Source of the DNA: Bacteroidota bacterium
GTDB lineage: Bacteria > Bacteroidota > Bacteroidia > Bacteroidales > JAAUTT01
Length of the DNA stretch: 43,403 nt
Reading direction: 5' to 3'
NCBI GenBank assembly: GCA_021779665.1
Contig: JAJYAG010000036.1
Coordinates: forward strand, 1-43,403
Part shown: positions 8,180 to 16,140 of the stretch, piece by piece
How the letters are laid out: each line of letters begins with the position of its first letter
How positions within the stretch are numbered: the stretch's first letter is position 1
Made by a program: the position numbers and the translations under genes
The notes under the pieces: generated by a model
What the model was told of the DNA's origin: nothing
Seen by the model: the letters and a program-made list of their open reading frames with translations, nothing else
Database searches by the model: none

Positions 8180-9571
8180 TTATTTGTTGAATTTTTTTAA
8201 CTGTTGCGGTTCTTTAACCCTTACATCTCGATTATGAAAAAGGTCGTCGTGGATCATCAGGGTGATTGTATCCCAAACAGCCCCTTCGGTCCAGAGAGGC
8301 TTCATCATATGGCTTTCCCACTGTTGCATGTTTTTTTTCATTTTTTCGAATTGCTCCGGCTGTTTTTGGCTGAGATCTTCAGTTTCCTGTAAATTGTTCT
8401 TTAGGTTGTACATGCGAAAGCCAAGCTGATTCACCCGGATTAACTTAAAATCGCCCACACGGGCTGAGGCATCCTGATCCTTTCTCCAGAAGAGCTGTTC
8501 GTGAGGACTGCCTTCTGATGCACCGGTCAGGTAAGGGATGAGGCTTACTCCGTCAAGTGGTTTCCCGGTATGGGCCAACTTTCCGGCTGCTTCCAGGCAG
8601 GAAGGGAAAATGTCCAGAGAGGATGATAACCCATCAAAATGCCTGTTGCCCTGAATTTTCGCAGGCCACGAAACTACAAAGGGAACACGGTGGCCTCCTT
8701 CGTATTCATTCCCTTTGAAACCTTTCAACGGGAGATTGCTGGACTGGTTGTTGTGTGCACCTCCGTTATCGCTCAGGAAAAAAATCAAAGTGTTGTTATA
8801 TAATCCGCTTGCTTTCAGTTTACTCACAATTTTACCCACTCCTCTGTCAAGGGCATAGGTCATTGCTGCAAGTTTTTGTCGAGGATGACCGCTGAACCGC
8901 TGAAGATCTTCACTGGTAGCTTCCAGAGGGGTATGTACCGCATTGGGAGCCCAGTAAATAAAGAACGGTTTTTTCTGGTGGGAATGGATGAAACTTACAG
9001 CCTTTTCGGCCAATACATCGGTAAGATACCCGTCGAACCGGACTGGCTTGTCATTTTCAAGAAGTTGGTTTTTATTTCCAGGTTTATCGTCTTTATCAGG
9101 ACGGTAAAAATAGCTTCTGCTTCCGGCAATAAAACCGTAGAAGTAGTCGAACCCCCTTTGATTAGGATGCTGGGTTTCTTTTTCACCCAGGTGCCATTTC
9201 CCAAAAGCTGCAGTGGCATATCCTGCTTTTTTCAGTTCACCGGCAATAAATGTCTCTGAGGTATTTAAGCCGGTATATCCGTTACCATCATTGCATTCAA
9301 ATCCAAAGCGTTGCTGATATCTGCCGGTCATGAGGCCGGCACGTGAAGGAGCTGATACCGTAGAGCTCACATGAGCATCCCTGAAAATCACCCCGTCTTT
9401 TGCTATGGCATCAATGTTTGGAGTAGGCAGGTCCTTGCAGCCCTGGAAACCGAAATCAGCATTGCCGGCATCATCAGCCAGAATGATAATAATGTTGGGT
9501 CTGGTTTGTCCGAAACCTGTTTGAAAAAACAACATTCCTGCCGCACCCAGGAAGAACAGTTTACTTTTCAT
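8180..9571 (-). CDS. secreted S1-family sulfatase (Ser-type)
   Basis: The protein has 463 residues with a standard signal peptide ending near FGQ at 20-22. Motifs are IIILADDAGNADFGF (28-42, Asp pair for the metal), S73-A-P-S-R77 (formylglycine site from Ser), FGKWHLGEKET, LSDNGGAHNN and GGHRVPFVVSWP. Residues between carry FIYWAPNAVHTPLEA, which would shape the substrate pocket. The length is normal for S1 sulfatases. The start codon lies inside the 3' end of the GH43 gene (11-bp overlap), and the next sulfatase begins 5 nt after its stop, so translation of all three is probably coupled. It should remove sulfate esters from the PUL substrate in the periplasm. The regiospecificity cannot be read from sequence alone. 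Confidence 0.92.
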   Translation of the reverse strand: MKSKLFFLGAAGMLFFQTGFGQTRPNIIIILADDAGNADFGFQGCKDLPTPNIDAIAKDGVIFRDAHVSSTVSAPSRAGLMTGRYQQRFGFECNDGNGYTGLNTSETFIAGELKKAGYATAAFGKWHLGEKETQHPNQRGFDYFYGFIAGSRSYFYRPDKDDKPGNKNQLLENDKPVRFDGYLTDVLAEKAVSFIHSHQKKPFFIYWAPNAVHTPLEATSEDLQRFSGHPRQKLAAMTYALDRGVGKIVSKLKASGLYNNTLIFFLSDNGGAHNNQSSNLPLKGFKGNEYEGGHRVPFVVSWPAKIQGNRHFDGLSSSLDIFPSCLEAAGKLAHTGKPLDGVSLIPYLTGASEGSPHEQLFWRKDQDASARVGDFKLIRVNQLGFRMYNLKNNLQETEDLSQKQPEQFEKMKKNMQQWESHMMKPLWTEGAVWDTITLMIHDDLFHNRDVRVKEPQQLKKFNK

Positions 9572-10703
9572 AGCTAAAAATGCTTAGATTCCACTTATCG
9601 TACCATTTGATCACCGGTAGTCCATCTTCCCACTCCACAGGAAGCCATATATGACGGCTGTCAATAAGTTCTTCGGGTTTCCAGCGATCGCCCATATAAA
9701 TAAAGTTTTCGGTACCATTTATCTGTAAAACATGTGTACTTTGTGATGCGAATGTTGTTTTAACATTCTTTTCATTACCGCGGCAGGGATTTCCCAGAGG
9801 GACCCAGTTTCCAAGTATATCGGAAGACATTGCAGACCTGCCCGGGTTGGGAGCCCAGCCTGTAGTGCCGGAGGAAAACATGTAATATTTCCCTTCTTTT
9901 TTGAAGATTGCAGGAGCTTCGTTGGCATCTCCAGGGAGTACCCGGATGTAAAGACCTGAGAATCCAAGATAGTCATCTGTCAGTTCTGAGAAATGAAGCG
10001 TCTGATTTTCTTCCGAAGAGTGGATGTGGTAAGCCTTTCCGTTATCATCTACAAACAAGGTCATGTCACGGGCCATTTGTCCTCCTTCAAAGTCCCTCCG
10101 CAGAAATAATCCGTTCTTTACAGCCTCTTTCCACTCCGGCGACCATTTCTTTAAGGACCTCTCCGTAAGTGTATCAGACTGCTGTTCCTTTGAATAATTC
10201 AGCGGCCACTGACCTGCATTTGGCCGGAGGCTATGGATGTACCTGTAAGGGCCGGTGATTTTGTTGCTGACGGCCACACCGGTCATAGCTGCCTTATAGC
10301 CCTGACCTTTCAGCTCGTGATGAAACCACATCACAAATTTCCCGGTTTTCTTATTGTAGATTACTTTAGGGCGTTCAACAACACAACCGGGAGTTAGCAG
10401 ACTTGTTGTGTCGTTAGGTATCATCAGCGACACCCCTTCGTATTTCCAGTGGTACAGATCTTTGGAAGAGTAGCACCCCACACCGTCGGTTTGAACCTTT
10501 TCAGTGTTTTTAGGAAGACGGTGTTCTCCAAACCAGTAATAACGTCCATGATAAAACAGGATGCCACCTCCGTGAACATTGATGTGTTTTCCGTCGGATG
10601 CCGGCCAGGTTGCTCCGGGCTCAAAGTTGTTCTGGCCCTTGCCGGGAAATACTGTTAAAAAAGCAATTGCTATTGAAAATATCAGTTTAAAAGAGTTTTT
10701 CAT
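9561..10703 (-). CDS. GH43-family glycosidase, exo-beta-1,3-galactanase-like
   Basis: The 380-residue protein has a signal peptide (1-23) and a five-bladed propeller typical of GH43. Motifs INVHGGGILFYHGRYYWFGE (41-60), VVERPKVIYNKKTGKFVMW (108-126), ARDMTLFVDDNGKAYHIHSS (211-230), NEAPAIF (261-267) and FASQSTHV (318-325) fit the subfamilies around 24 and 34. In fungal Pc1,3Gal43A, as I recall, Glu serves as pKa modulator, another Glu as acid, and a Gln replaces the usual Asp base. E110, E262 and Q321 are the plausible equivalents here. No Asp sits at the normal base position in the HGGG strand. It should attack a beta-1,3-galactosyl or related chain after desulfation. It starts 15 nt after the upstream sulfatase and overlaps the downstream one by 11 bp. 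Confidence 0.85.
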   Translation of the reverse strand: MKNSFKLIFSIAIAFLTVFPGKGQNNFEPGATWPASDGKHINVHGGGILFYHGRYYWFGEHRLPKNTEKVQTDGVGCYSSKDLYHWKYEGVSLMIPNDTTSLLTPGCVVERPKVIYNKKTGKFVMWFHHELKGQGYKAAMTGVAVSNKITGPYRYIHSLRPNAGQWPLNYSKEQQSDTLTERSLKKWSPEWKEAVKNGLFLRRDFEGGQMARDMTLFVDDNGKAYHIHSSEENQTLHFSELTDDYLGFSGLYIRVLPGDANEAPAIFKKEGKYYMFSSGTTGWAPNPGRSAMSSDILGNWVPLGNPCRGNEKNVKTTFASQSTHVLQINGTENFIYMGDRWKPEELIDSRHIWLPVEWEDGLPVIKWYDKWNLSIFSYEK

Positions 10704-10718
10704 TTTTATGAGCTTAAC

Positions 10719-12236
10719 TTATTTTACGATAGGATCTGCATGATTCCATGCCGGATTTGGCCGCATGCTTTTTGAACTTGTGGTTTTTCTCCAGGTCAGG
10801 AGTTCATGGTAGAGCTGTTCCTTGATCTTTGGCAACTTGCCGGATAAGTCGTGCTGTTCGCCAGGGTCTTTATCAAGATCGTACAATTCGAGCCTGCCTG
10901 TCTCGTAGTCATCGATCAGCTTGTATTTGCCCTTCCGGATAACGCTTCCCGGATTACCACCCTGATTGGAATAGTGAGGATAATCCCAGAAAAGGCTTCT
11001 CTCAGAGTAAGTATTTTTTTCGAGATAAGGGAGAAGGTTTACCCCGTCTATAGTATCGCCCTGAAGTGGTTTAATCCCTGCGAATCCCAGGATAGTCGGA
11101 AGAACATCGATGTTGGATATGGGCATTGGGTTGACAAATCCTTTTTTCTGTATGGATGGGTATTTAAAAATATAAGGAACACGGATGCCGCCTTCGTAGA
11201 GCCACCCCTTTCCGGCCCTCAGGGGGAGGTTGCTGGTAGGACTTCCTTCGGCTGTAGATAATCCTCCGTTGTCGGAGGTGAAAATAATCACCGTATTCTT
11301 ATCGAGCCCCATTTCCTGAAGTGCATTCATCAATTTACCCACATTGTCGTCTAAAGCCTGAACCATAGCTGCATAAACCGGATTGCCCTGAACAAGTCTT
11401 TCCTTGTAGGAACCGCTTGTGGCGTACTTTGCCCAATCGGGATTCAGCTTCATTTCTTCGGCTTCAGTGATTCCCATTATTTCCCGTTTTTCCCGGTATT
11501 TTTTGATCAGCTCCTCCTTACCTTGTAAGGGATTGCGCACCAGATAATACGACAGGAATACAAAGAAAGGCTTATCCTTATTCTTTTCCAGAAAGTGAAT
11601 TGTTTCGCCGGTAAGTCTTTCGGGCAGGTATTCTCCTGCGGGACCGTCTTCGAGTCGGGGATTTCCGTAAGGAGCAAAATAGCCGTTTGCATTATCTTTC
11701 GAATTTTTATGGGGTGATCCGAGATTGCATCCTCCAATGTTGATGTCGTAACCCTGATGTTCGGGCCAGTATTCAGGGGTTTCCCCCAAGTGCCATTTTC
11801 CGGCAAAGAATGTCTTATAACCTGCTCCTTTCAGGCTTTCAGCAGTTGTGATTTTATTCGTACTCATTCCAGTTGGGAGAGCCGGAGAAATCCATCTGTC
11901 AGTTACACCCGGTTTGCCATTTGCCTGTCGTCCCGGAAGCCAGTCGGTAACTCCGGTGCGGTTAGGGTACTGTCCGGTTTGAATTCCGGCCCTGGAGGGA
12001 GAACTTACCGGACAGGATGCATACCCATTGGTAAAACGTACTCCCTCGGAAGCAAGCCTGTCGATATTCGGCGTTTCGTAAAAGGAACTGCCGTAGCATC
12101 CCAAGTCGGTCCATCCAAAGTCGTCTACCAGTATCACCAGGAAATTGGGTTTTTCCTGTTTCTGGGCATGGACACTACTAAAGAAGGGGACCATCAGCGA
12201 TCCGGAAGCCATAAGTATCTTATTAATTTTCATCAT
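10719..12236 (-). CDS. secreted S1-family sulfatase (Ser-type), first of the sulfatase module
   Basis: I place the start at the ATG at 12236 (a second ATG follows at 12233). A longer frame to 12311 would translate through a hairpin element and would bury the signal peptide MKINKILMASGSLMVPFFSS. The 505-residue product shows ILVDDFGWTDLGCYG (metal Asp pair), S78-S-P-S-R82 as formylglycine site, FAGKWHLGET, FTSDNGGLS and GGIRVPYIF. The insert GYDINIGGCNLGSP and GEYLPERLTGETI recall S1_16-like galactose-4-sulfatases, a tentative match. It is preceded by two tandem structured elements (12260-12425) that may set its expression, and followed 15 nt later by the GH43 gene. Confidence 0.9.
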   Translation of the reverse strand: MMKINKILMASGSLMVPFFSSVHAQKQEKPNFLVILVDDFGWTDLGCYGSSFYETPNIDRLASEGVRFTNGYASCPVSSPSRAGIQTGQYPNRTGVTDWLPGRQANGKPGVTDRWISPALPTGMSTNKITTAESLKGAGYKTFFAGKWHLGETPEYWPEHQGYDINIGGCNLGSPHKNSKDNANGYFAPYGNPRLEDGPAGEYLPERLTGETIHFLEKNKDKPFFVFLSYYLVRNPLQGKEELIKKYREKREIMGITEAEEMKLNPDWAKYATSGSYKERLVQGNPVYAAMVQALDDNVGKLMNALQEMGLDKNTVIIFTSDNGGLSTAEGSPTSNLPLRAGKGWLYEGGIRVPYIFKYPSIQKKGFVNPMPISNIDVLPTILGFAGIKPLQGDTIDGVNLLPYLEKNTYSERSLFWDYPHYSNQGGNPGSVIRKGKYKLIDDYETGRLELYDLDKDPGEQHDLSGKLPKIKEQLYHELLTWRKTTSSKSMRPNPAWNHADPIVK

Positions 12237-12259
12237 ATAATATTTTTTAATTAAAGAAT

Positions 12260-12328
12260 GATGGAACCCACATGTTGCTGAATATAATATTCTTGTGTTT
12301 GTGTTTGCCAAAACATGTGGGTTTCATC
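12260..12328 (-). ncRNA. structured leader element, unit 1 of 2
   Basis: The outer arms 12260-12276 and 12312-12328 match at 16 of 17 positions, and the odd one is G opposite T on the plus strand. Inside lies a second palindrome GAATAT-A-ATATTC (12280-12292), followed by a conserved TTGTGTTTGTGTTTGCC spacer. The unit ends 24 nt upstream of the sulfatase ATG at 12236. As RNA on the minus strand it would form a long two-stem structure just ahead of the start codon. It could be an attenuator, a processing site or a protein-binding site. Type ncRNA is used for lack of a better class. Confidence 0.5.
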
Positions 12329-12356
12329 AGAAAATAATTTTAAAGTTTAAGGACTA

Positions 12357-12425
12357 ATGGAACCGCACATGTTTGAAAATTATTTTCATTCGTGTTTGTG
12401 TTTTCCGGAAACATGTGGGTTTCAT
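12357..12425 (-). ncRNA. structured leader element, unit 2 of 2
   Basis: This is a diverged copy of unit 1, offset by 98 bp. Outer arms are 12357-12374 (ATGGAACCGCACATGTTT) and 12409-12425 (AAACATGTGGGTTTCAT), paired with a one-base bulge and one G/T mismatch. The inner palindrome is TGAAAAT-T-ATTTTCA (12374-12388). The inner stem differs from unit 1 at the fourth pair, where T-A has become A-T, so pairing is kept although sequence changed. It lies directly behind the stop of the upstream glycosidase gene (12436). Confidence 0.5.
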
Positions 12426-12435
12426 CTTGATAGGC

Positions 12436-13260
12436 TTAAAAAGATTGATAACATTTACCAAGCTCAGTCAGATTCCCTTTTGAGTCAAACAAGGCCGAAT
12501 TTCCGAGAGCCGCACTGCTTTCACTGGCACTGAACCATGCGTAACGTTCCACGTATTGGCTTTTGTTCAATGCGGGAAGGATTTCCTTCATAAAATCGAG
12601 AATTTCCGCTTTGGAAAATTTATTTTCTTCAGCAGTCTTGGCTTTCCAGTCGGCCACCGCAAATTCAGTGATCCAGATGGGTTTATGATAGAGATCGTAA
12701 ACCTTTTGGAGATAGTTTAAAAAGGCTTTTGCATTCGGCCCTCCGTACCAGTGAACACAAATGAAATCCACCCTGTAGTTCAAGGAATCAGCCTTATGCA
12801 TAAACTCTTTCATCCACTCGTTATCCGGATGGACACATGCCGGGCTTCCAAGAGGAATATTCAGCTTCTGAAGTCTGGGCCAGTAATCAAGAGCATTGTC
12901 AACGCTCATGTTAGCCTGCTTCTTTCCATCAGGCTCATTGAAACCCAGCATGTAGCGGATCTTTTTATCAGTATACAGAGAACTTATATTTTGCAGTTTT
13001 TTGTCAACAGAGGCAGTATCAGCGTGTGCCGACCAGATCATCGGAACGAATTCAACTCCTTTCGGTTCTTCAGGTTTCAGCTGTTCTCCCCAACTGTAAT
13101 GCCAGCTTACATTCAGGCTTTCAACTTTTTTAAACCACAGTTCCGATTTGGTAGTCAAACAAATTCCTTTTTTCGGATTGCCGGATCTGATATTGTTTTC
13201 ACTGCTCCTTGCAAGACCAGATATAAGGAACAGAACGAGCACTATATTAATGAATTTCAT
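12436..13260 (-). CDS. Asl1-like/GH128-type glycoside hydrolase without sorting domain
   Basis: I start at the ATG at 13260, giving 274 residues with the signal peptide MKFINIVLVLFLISGLARSS. A longer frame to 13377 would overlap the upstream gene by about 100 bp and bury this signal. The Glyco_hydro_cc (Asl1) TIM barrel shows WHYSWG (54-58 region), MLGFNEPD with acid/base candidate E109, VDFICVHWYGGPN, and WITEFAVADW with nucleophile candidate E199. This family contains the GH128 beta-1,3-glucanases, but other specificities are possible. It is a clear paralogue of the enzyme at 14924-16054 but lacks the T9SS domain, so it is probably periplasmic. It is 13 nt behind the beta-helix gene and followed by the two hairpin elements. 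Confidence 0.88.
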   Translation of the reverse strand: MKFINIVLVLFLISGLARSSENNIRSGNPKKGICLTTKSELWFKKVESLNVSWHYSWGEQLKPEEPKGVEFVPMIWSAHADTASVDKKLQNISSLYTDKKIRYMLGFNEPDGKKQANMSVDNALDYWPRLQKLNIPLGSPACVHPDNEWMKEFMHKADSLNYRVDFICVHWYGGPNAKAFLNYLQKVYDLYHKPIWITEFAVADWKAKTAEENKFSKAEILDFMKEILPALNKSQYVERYAWFSASESSAALGNSALFDSKGNLTELGKCYQSF

Positions 13261-13273
13261 TGTCGAATAATGA

Positions 13274-14851
13274 TTATTTGAAATTTTTCTGAGATATACC
13301 AATTGAAGGTGCTTTTGATTTTTGAGGGAGCTGGTTGAAAATATCAGCAACACCTGCAGAAATGCCGGAACCAGCATAAAGGCACGGAGATTTTTTAGTC
13401 AGCATAAAGTTTTTCAGCACATCAAACCCATTTCCCCTTGCACTTACATTCACGAGGAGTGGATCGCTGAAAACCGCATGCTGATCAGCGGGAAGATTTG
13501 CGATAGAGCCGAAATAGTTATTGTATTCGAAATTTGTTCCCGTGCTTTGCCCCAGATCAAAACCGGCCTTGCCCAAAACATAGAAGATATTGTTTGCAAC
13601 GAGGGTTTTGGTTGGCCACGGGCCTCCCCAGTTGCCCATTTTAATGATATCCGAATCGATGCTGTCGGCAGTGCGGGCAGGCATGATGATCAGGTTATTG
13701 TAGATTTGGGAACCTTCGCATGGGCCGCTGATGTGAAAAACGGGCGAGAACCATTTGCCGCCCCGGGTCGGGTAAGTTCTGATACCATCGTTAATGCTGA
13801 CATTATAGCGCACAATGGTATTGATTGTGCCGATATTTCCGGGCGTGCCAAGAGTTGAACCGCTGTTGCAGATAAGCAGGAACCCTCCGGCATTGTCGTG
13901 GCTATAGTTGTACTGAATAACTGTGTTGCGGCAGTTCCAGTCCGAGTCGAACCCCTGTCCGTCCCATTTGGCATTGTGACCGCTTACTTCATTGAACTGG
14001 ATGAGAGTGTTATCGCAGCTCCAGGGCCATATTCCGGCAGCCGCTTCATCGAAAGGGAGAATGTCAGGGCAATTGCGCATGATATTATTTTCAACAACAG
14101 CACCATCACAGCCAATGGGCACAATCCCGTCGCCCGGGATCTCTTCCAGCAGGTTGTTTTTGATCACTACCTGCAATGACGGGTACCAATTCCTGCGGCT
14201 GGTGTACCCGCCGGAGTTAATGCCGTTGCGTTCGCAGCGGAACAAATGGCAGTTTTCAATTCGCAGATCAACAAACCTGGTCGGAATACTGTCGCCGGAG
14301 TTTTTCCAAAAGATCGCGCTTCCGCCGCCTTTTGATTTTACAAGGCTTCCATTCACATCATGCACGGAAAGATTCCTCAAATAAATGTGATGGCATTCTC
14401 CAAAATTTTCGGCTTTCACCAACACTCCCCTTCGTCCGGGAGCCACATCAACACCCTTATTGGAGATATCCAGGTTGTTCACTTCCCAGTACTCCACATT
14501 TTCCAGGAGAAGTGCTTCATTGAATTTGCCTTCACCCTGGATGCAAGGCTTTACACCTTCTCCATACTTGTCAATTACGATAACAGCGTCAGCTTTGCCG
14601 CTGCCCTTGGGTTTTAACCGGCCAAAATAGGTTGTTCCTGACTTAAAAAATATGCTGTCGCCGGGTTTGAAGGTAAAACCATTCACTTTTTCCAGGGAAG
14701 CCCAGGGGGTTTTTGGTGATAAGCCGTCATTTGAATCCTTTCCGTTGATCTGGTCGATGTGGTAGCTATTGGAATAAATAGTTCCTGTAAGCATCAGCAG
14801 CAACAATAATAAAAAAAGAGACAAAAGGCAGGAGTATAAATTTTTTATCAT
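13274..14851 (-). CDS. secreted parallel beta-helix protein (polysaccharide-acting, function unknown)
   Basis: The 525-residue protein has a Leu-rich signal (7-22, LLSLFLLLLLLMLTG region). IDQINGKDSNDGLSPKTPWA is the usual entry into a right-handed beta-helix of the DUF1565/pectate-lyase superfamily. Repeating rungs follow with N-ladder patterns: EVNNLDISNKG, VVIKNNLLEEIPGDGI, AVVENNIMRNC, TLIQFNEVSGHN, TVIQYNYSHDNAGG, QIYNNLIIMP, TLVANNIFYV. A cluster of acidic and basic residues around EIPGDGI and KWDGQGFDSDWNC could be catalytic, but I do not recognise a lyase or hydrolase family. Its place between two Asl1-type glycosidases implies action on the same glycan, as lyase, epimerase, hydrolase or binding protein. 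There is no T9SS domain and no lipobox. Confidence 0.8.
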   Translation of the reverse strand: MIKNLYSCLLSLFLLLLLLMLTGTIYSNSYHIDQINGKDSNDGLSPKTPWASLEKVNGFTFKPGDSIFFKSGTTYFGRLKPKGSGKADAVIVIDKYGEGVKPCIQGEGKFNEALLLENVEYWEVNNLDISNKGVDVAPGRRGVLVKAENFGECHHIYLRNLSVHDVNGSLVKSKGGGSAIFWKNSGDSIPTRFVDLRIENCHLFRCERNGINSGGYTSRRNWYPSLQVVIKNNLLEEIPGDGIVPIGCDGAVVENNIMRNCPDILPFDEAAAGIWPWSCDNTLIQFNEVSGHNAKWDGQGFDSDWNCRNTVIQYNYSHDNAGGFLLICNSGSTLGTPGNIGTINTIVRYNVSINDGIRTYPTRGGKWFSPVFHISGPCEGSQIYNNLIIMPARTADSIDSDIIKMGNWGGPWPTKTLVANNIFYVLGKAGFDLGQSTGTNFEYNNYFGSIANLPADQHAVFSDPLLVNVSARGNGFDVLKNFMLTKKSPCLYAGSGISAGVADIFNQLPQKSKAPSIGISQKNFK

Positions 14852-14923
14852 ATCAATTACGGTTATTTAATTTTCATTGTGGGTAAAAAAGCTGCATCTG
14901 TTTAACATATTGTTTGAGCAGAT

Positions 14924-16054
14924 TTAATTAGCAAGAATGACCTTCCGTGTCTCCGTCGCTTTCTTTTCCGATATTTTCAGAATATAAGTTCCTGAAGGAA
15001 AAGCCGGGAGCGTGATAACATCCTCATTTGAAACCACAGAAAAAACTTTCCTGCCCAGCATGTTATACAGATGGATGGTTTGCGGTTTAACGGCATCCGG
15101 AGGAAAGTAAATACGGTTTTCGTTCACCCGGAAACGTAATCTTTCAGCACTTTTTGGTTCAGTACCAGAGATCATTCCGCCAGAGTTATGGCTTGCGTAA
15201 ATTTCTCCAAGAGCAGAAAGAGAGCCATCCTGCTCGAACAAAGCGGAGTGAGTTCCGGCAGCGCTGCTTCGGTTAAACGGGAACCATGCATACCCCAGAA
15301 CATAGGAAGCGGTATCGAGTGCAGGCAGCACCTCTTTCATAAAATTCATTACCTGGGCGTCCGAATACTTGTTGTTGGCCGGAGATGAAGCACTCCAGTC
15401 GGCTACTGCAAATTCGGTGATCAGAACAGGGAGTTTATAGGTGTCGTAAAGAAGTTTGACATTATTCAGAAAAGCGGTTCCATTGGGCCCTCCATAGCTG
15501 TGATAGCATATGAAATCGACCCTGTAGCCTTTTACTTTAACACTGTCCATGAATTGATTGAACCAGGTTCCGAAATCGTTTGCTGCAGCAGGGCTTCCCA
15601 GGGGAACATTCAGCTCCTGGAGATAAGGCCATAAGGACAATGCTTTAGTGACCGACATGTTTGACTGGTCGGATTTATCGGGTTCATTGAACCCAAGGAA
15701 AAATCTGACTTTGTTGCTTTGAATGAGAGGTTTTATTTTATCGTACAGCGCTGTTGGAGGCGGAGTAAAACTACCCCATTGCATAGGGATAAATTCGATG
15801 CTGTCGGGCTGGTTCGGAACCAGGTCGCTTCCCCAGCTGTAGTTCCAGGCAGGCTTAAGGGCAAGCACCTTAGGCATGTTTTCCAGGTAAGTCCCGCCTT
15901 TTGGATCGGTAGCACTTCGAAGGGTAAAACATGCTCCTTTCTTACCCGGGAGTTTCAGAACCTTTAAGGAAGAATCTGCCGGTGAAACACGTTCAGCCGC
16001 ATGAATATCTACTGATGCTATGATGAAGCAAAATAAAAAAGGAATAAATCTCAC
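14924..16054 (-). CDS. Asl1-like/GH128-type glycoside hydrolase with T9SS C-terminal domain
   Basis: I choose the GTG at 16054 because it yields a compact signal peptide (RFIPFLFCFIIASVDIHA). The first ATG at 16147 would overlap SusD2 and read through a strong hairpin. The 376-residue product has a catalytic barrel with WNYSWG (70-75), FLGFNEPDKS with acid/base candidate E124, VDFICYHSYGGPNG, and LITEFAVADW with nucleophile candidate E214. Residues about 305-376 form a type A T9SS sorting domain (IHLYNMLGRKVFSV, FPSGTYILKI, TRKVIL), so it should be delivered to the cell surface or medium. It is the first enzyme gene after the two SusCD pairs and a likely surface endo-enzyme that makes importable fragments. 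Its paralogue at 12436-13260 lacks the sorting domain. Confidence 0.85.
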   Translation of the reverse strand: MRFIPFLFCFIIASVDIHAAERVSPADSSLKVLKLPGKKGACFTLRSATDPKGGTYLENMPKVLALKPAWNYSWGSDLVPNQPDSIEFIPMQWGSFTPPPTALYDKIKPLIQSNKVRFFLGFNEPDKSDQSNMSVTKALSLWPYLQELNVPLGSPAAANDFGTWFNQFMDSVKVKGYRVDFICYHSYGGPNGTAFLNNVKLLYDTYKLPVLITEFAVADWSASSPANNKYSDAQVMNFMKEVLPALDTASYVLGYAWFPFNRSSAAGTHSALFEQDGSLSALGEIYASHNSGGMISGTEPKSAERLRFRVNENRIYFPPDAVKPQTIHLYNMLGRKVFSVVSNEDVITLPAFPSGTYILKISEKKATETRKVILAN

Positions 16055-16082
16055 GGGAAAAGAAATTATTTGGAAGAATAAA

Positions 16083-16133
16083 GCTGCCCTGAAATAAGGA
16101 ACATTCTCCGACGTCCTTATTTCAGGGAGCAGC
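16083..16133 (-). terminator. hairpin between SusD2 and the enzyme genes (partial terminator or processing site)
   Basis: CCCTGAAATAAGGA (16087-16100) pairs perfectly with TCCTTATTTCAGGG (16114-16127). Beyond a short bulge GCTG/CAGC continue the stem, and the loop is 13 nt. On the minus strand it begins 7 nt after the SusD2 stop and is followed by TTTATTCTT, a weak T tract. Such hairpins in PULs are suited to lowering transcription of, or stabilising mRNA ahead of, the downstream enzymes. It also argues against translating this stretch from the ATG at 16147. Confidence 0.6.
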
Positions 16134-16140
16134 CAAAAGA

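Noticed and set aside
12237-12311. Longer start for the sulfatase at 10719-12236
   Set aside because: The extra 25 residues come from translating the structured element and would bury a good signal peptide.
13261-13377. Longer start for the glycosidase at 12436-13260
   Set aside because: It would overlap the coding region of the beta-helix gene by about 100 bp and the signal peptide begins at the internal ATG.
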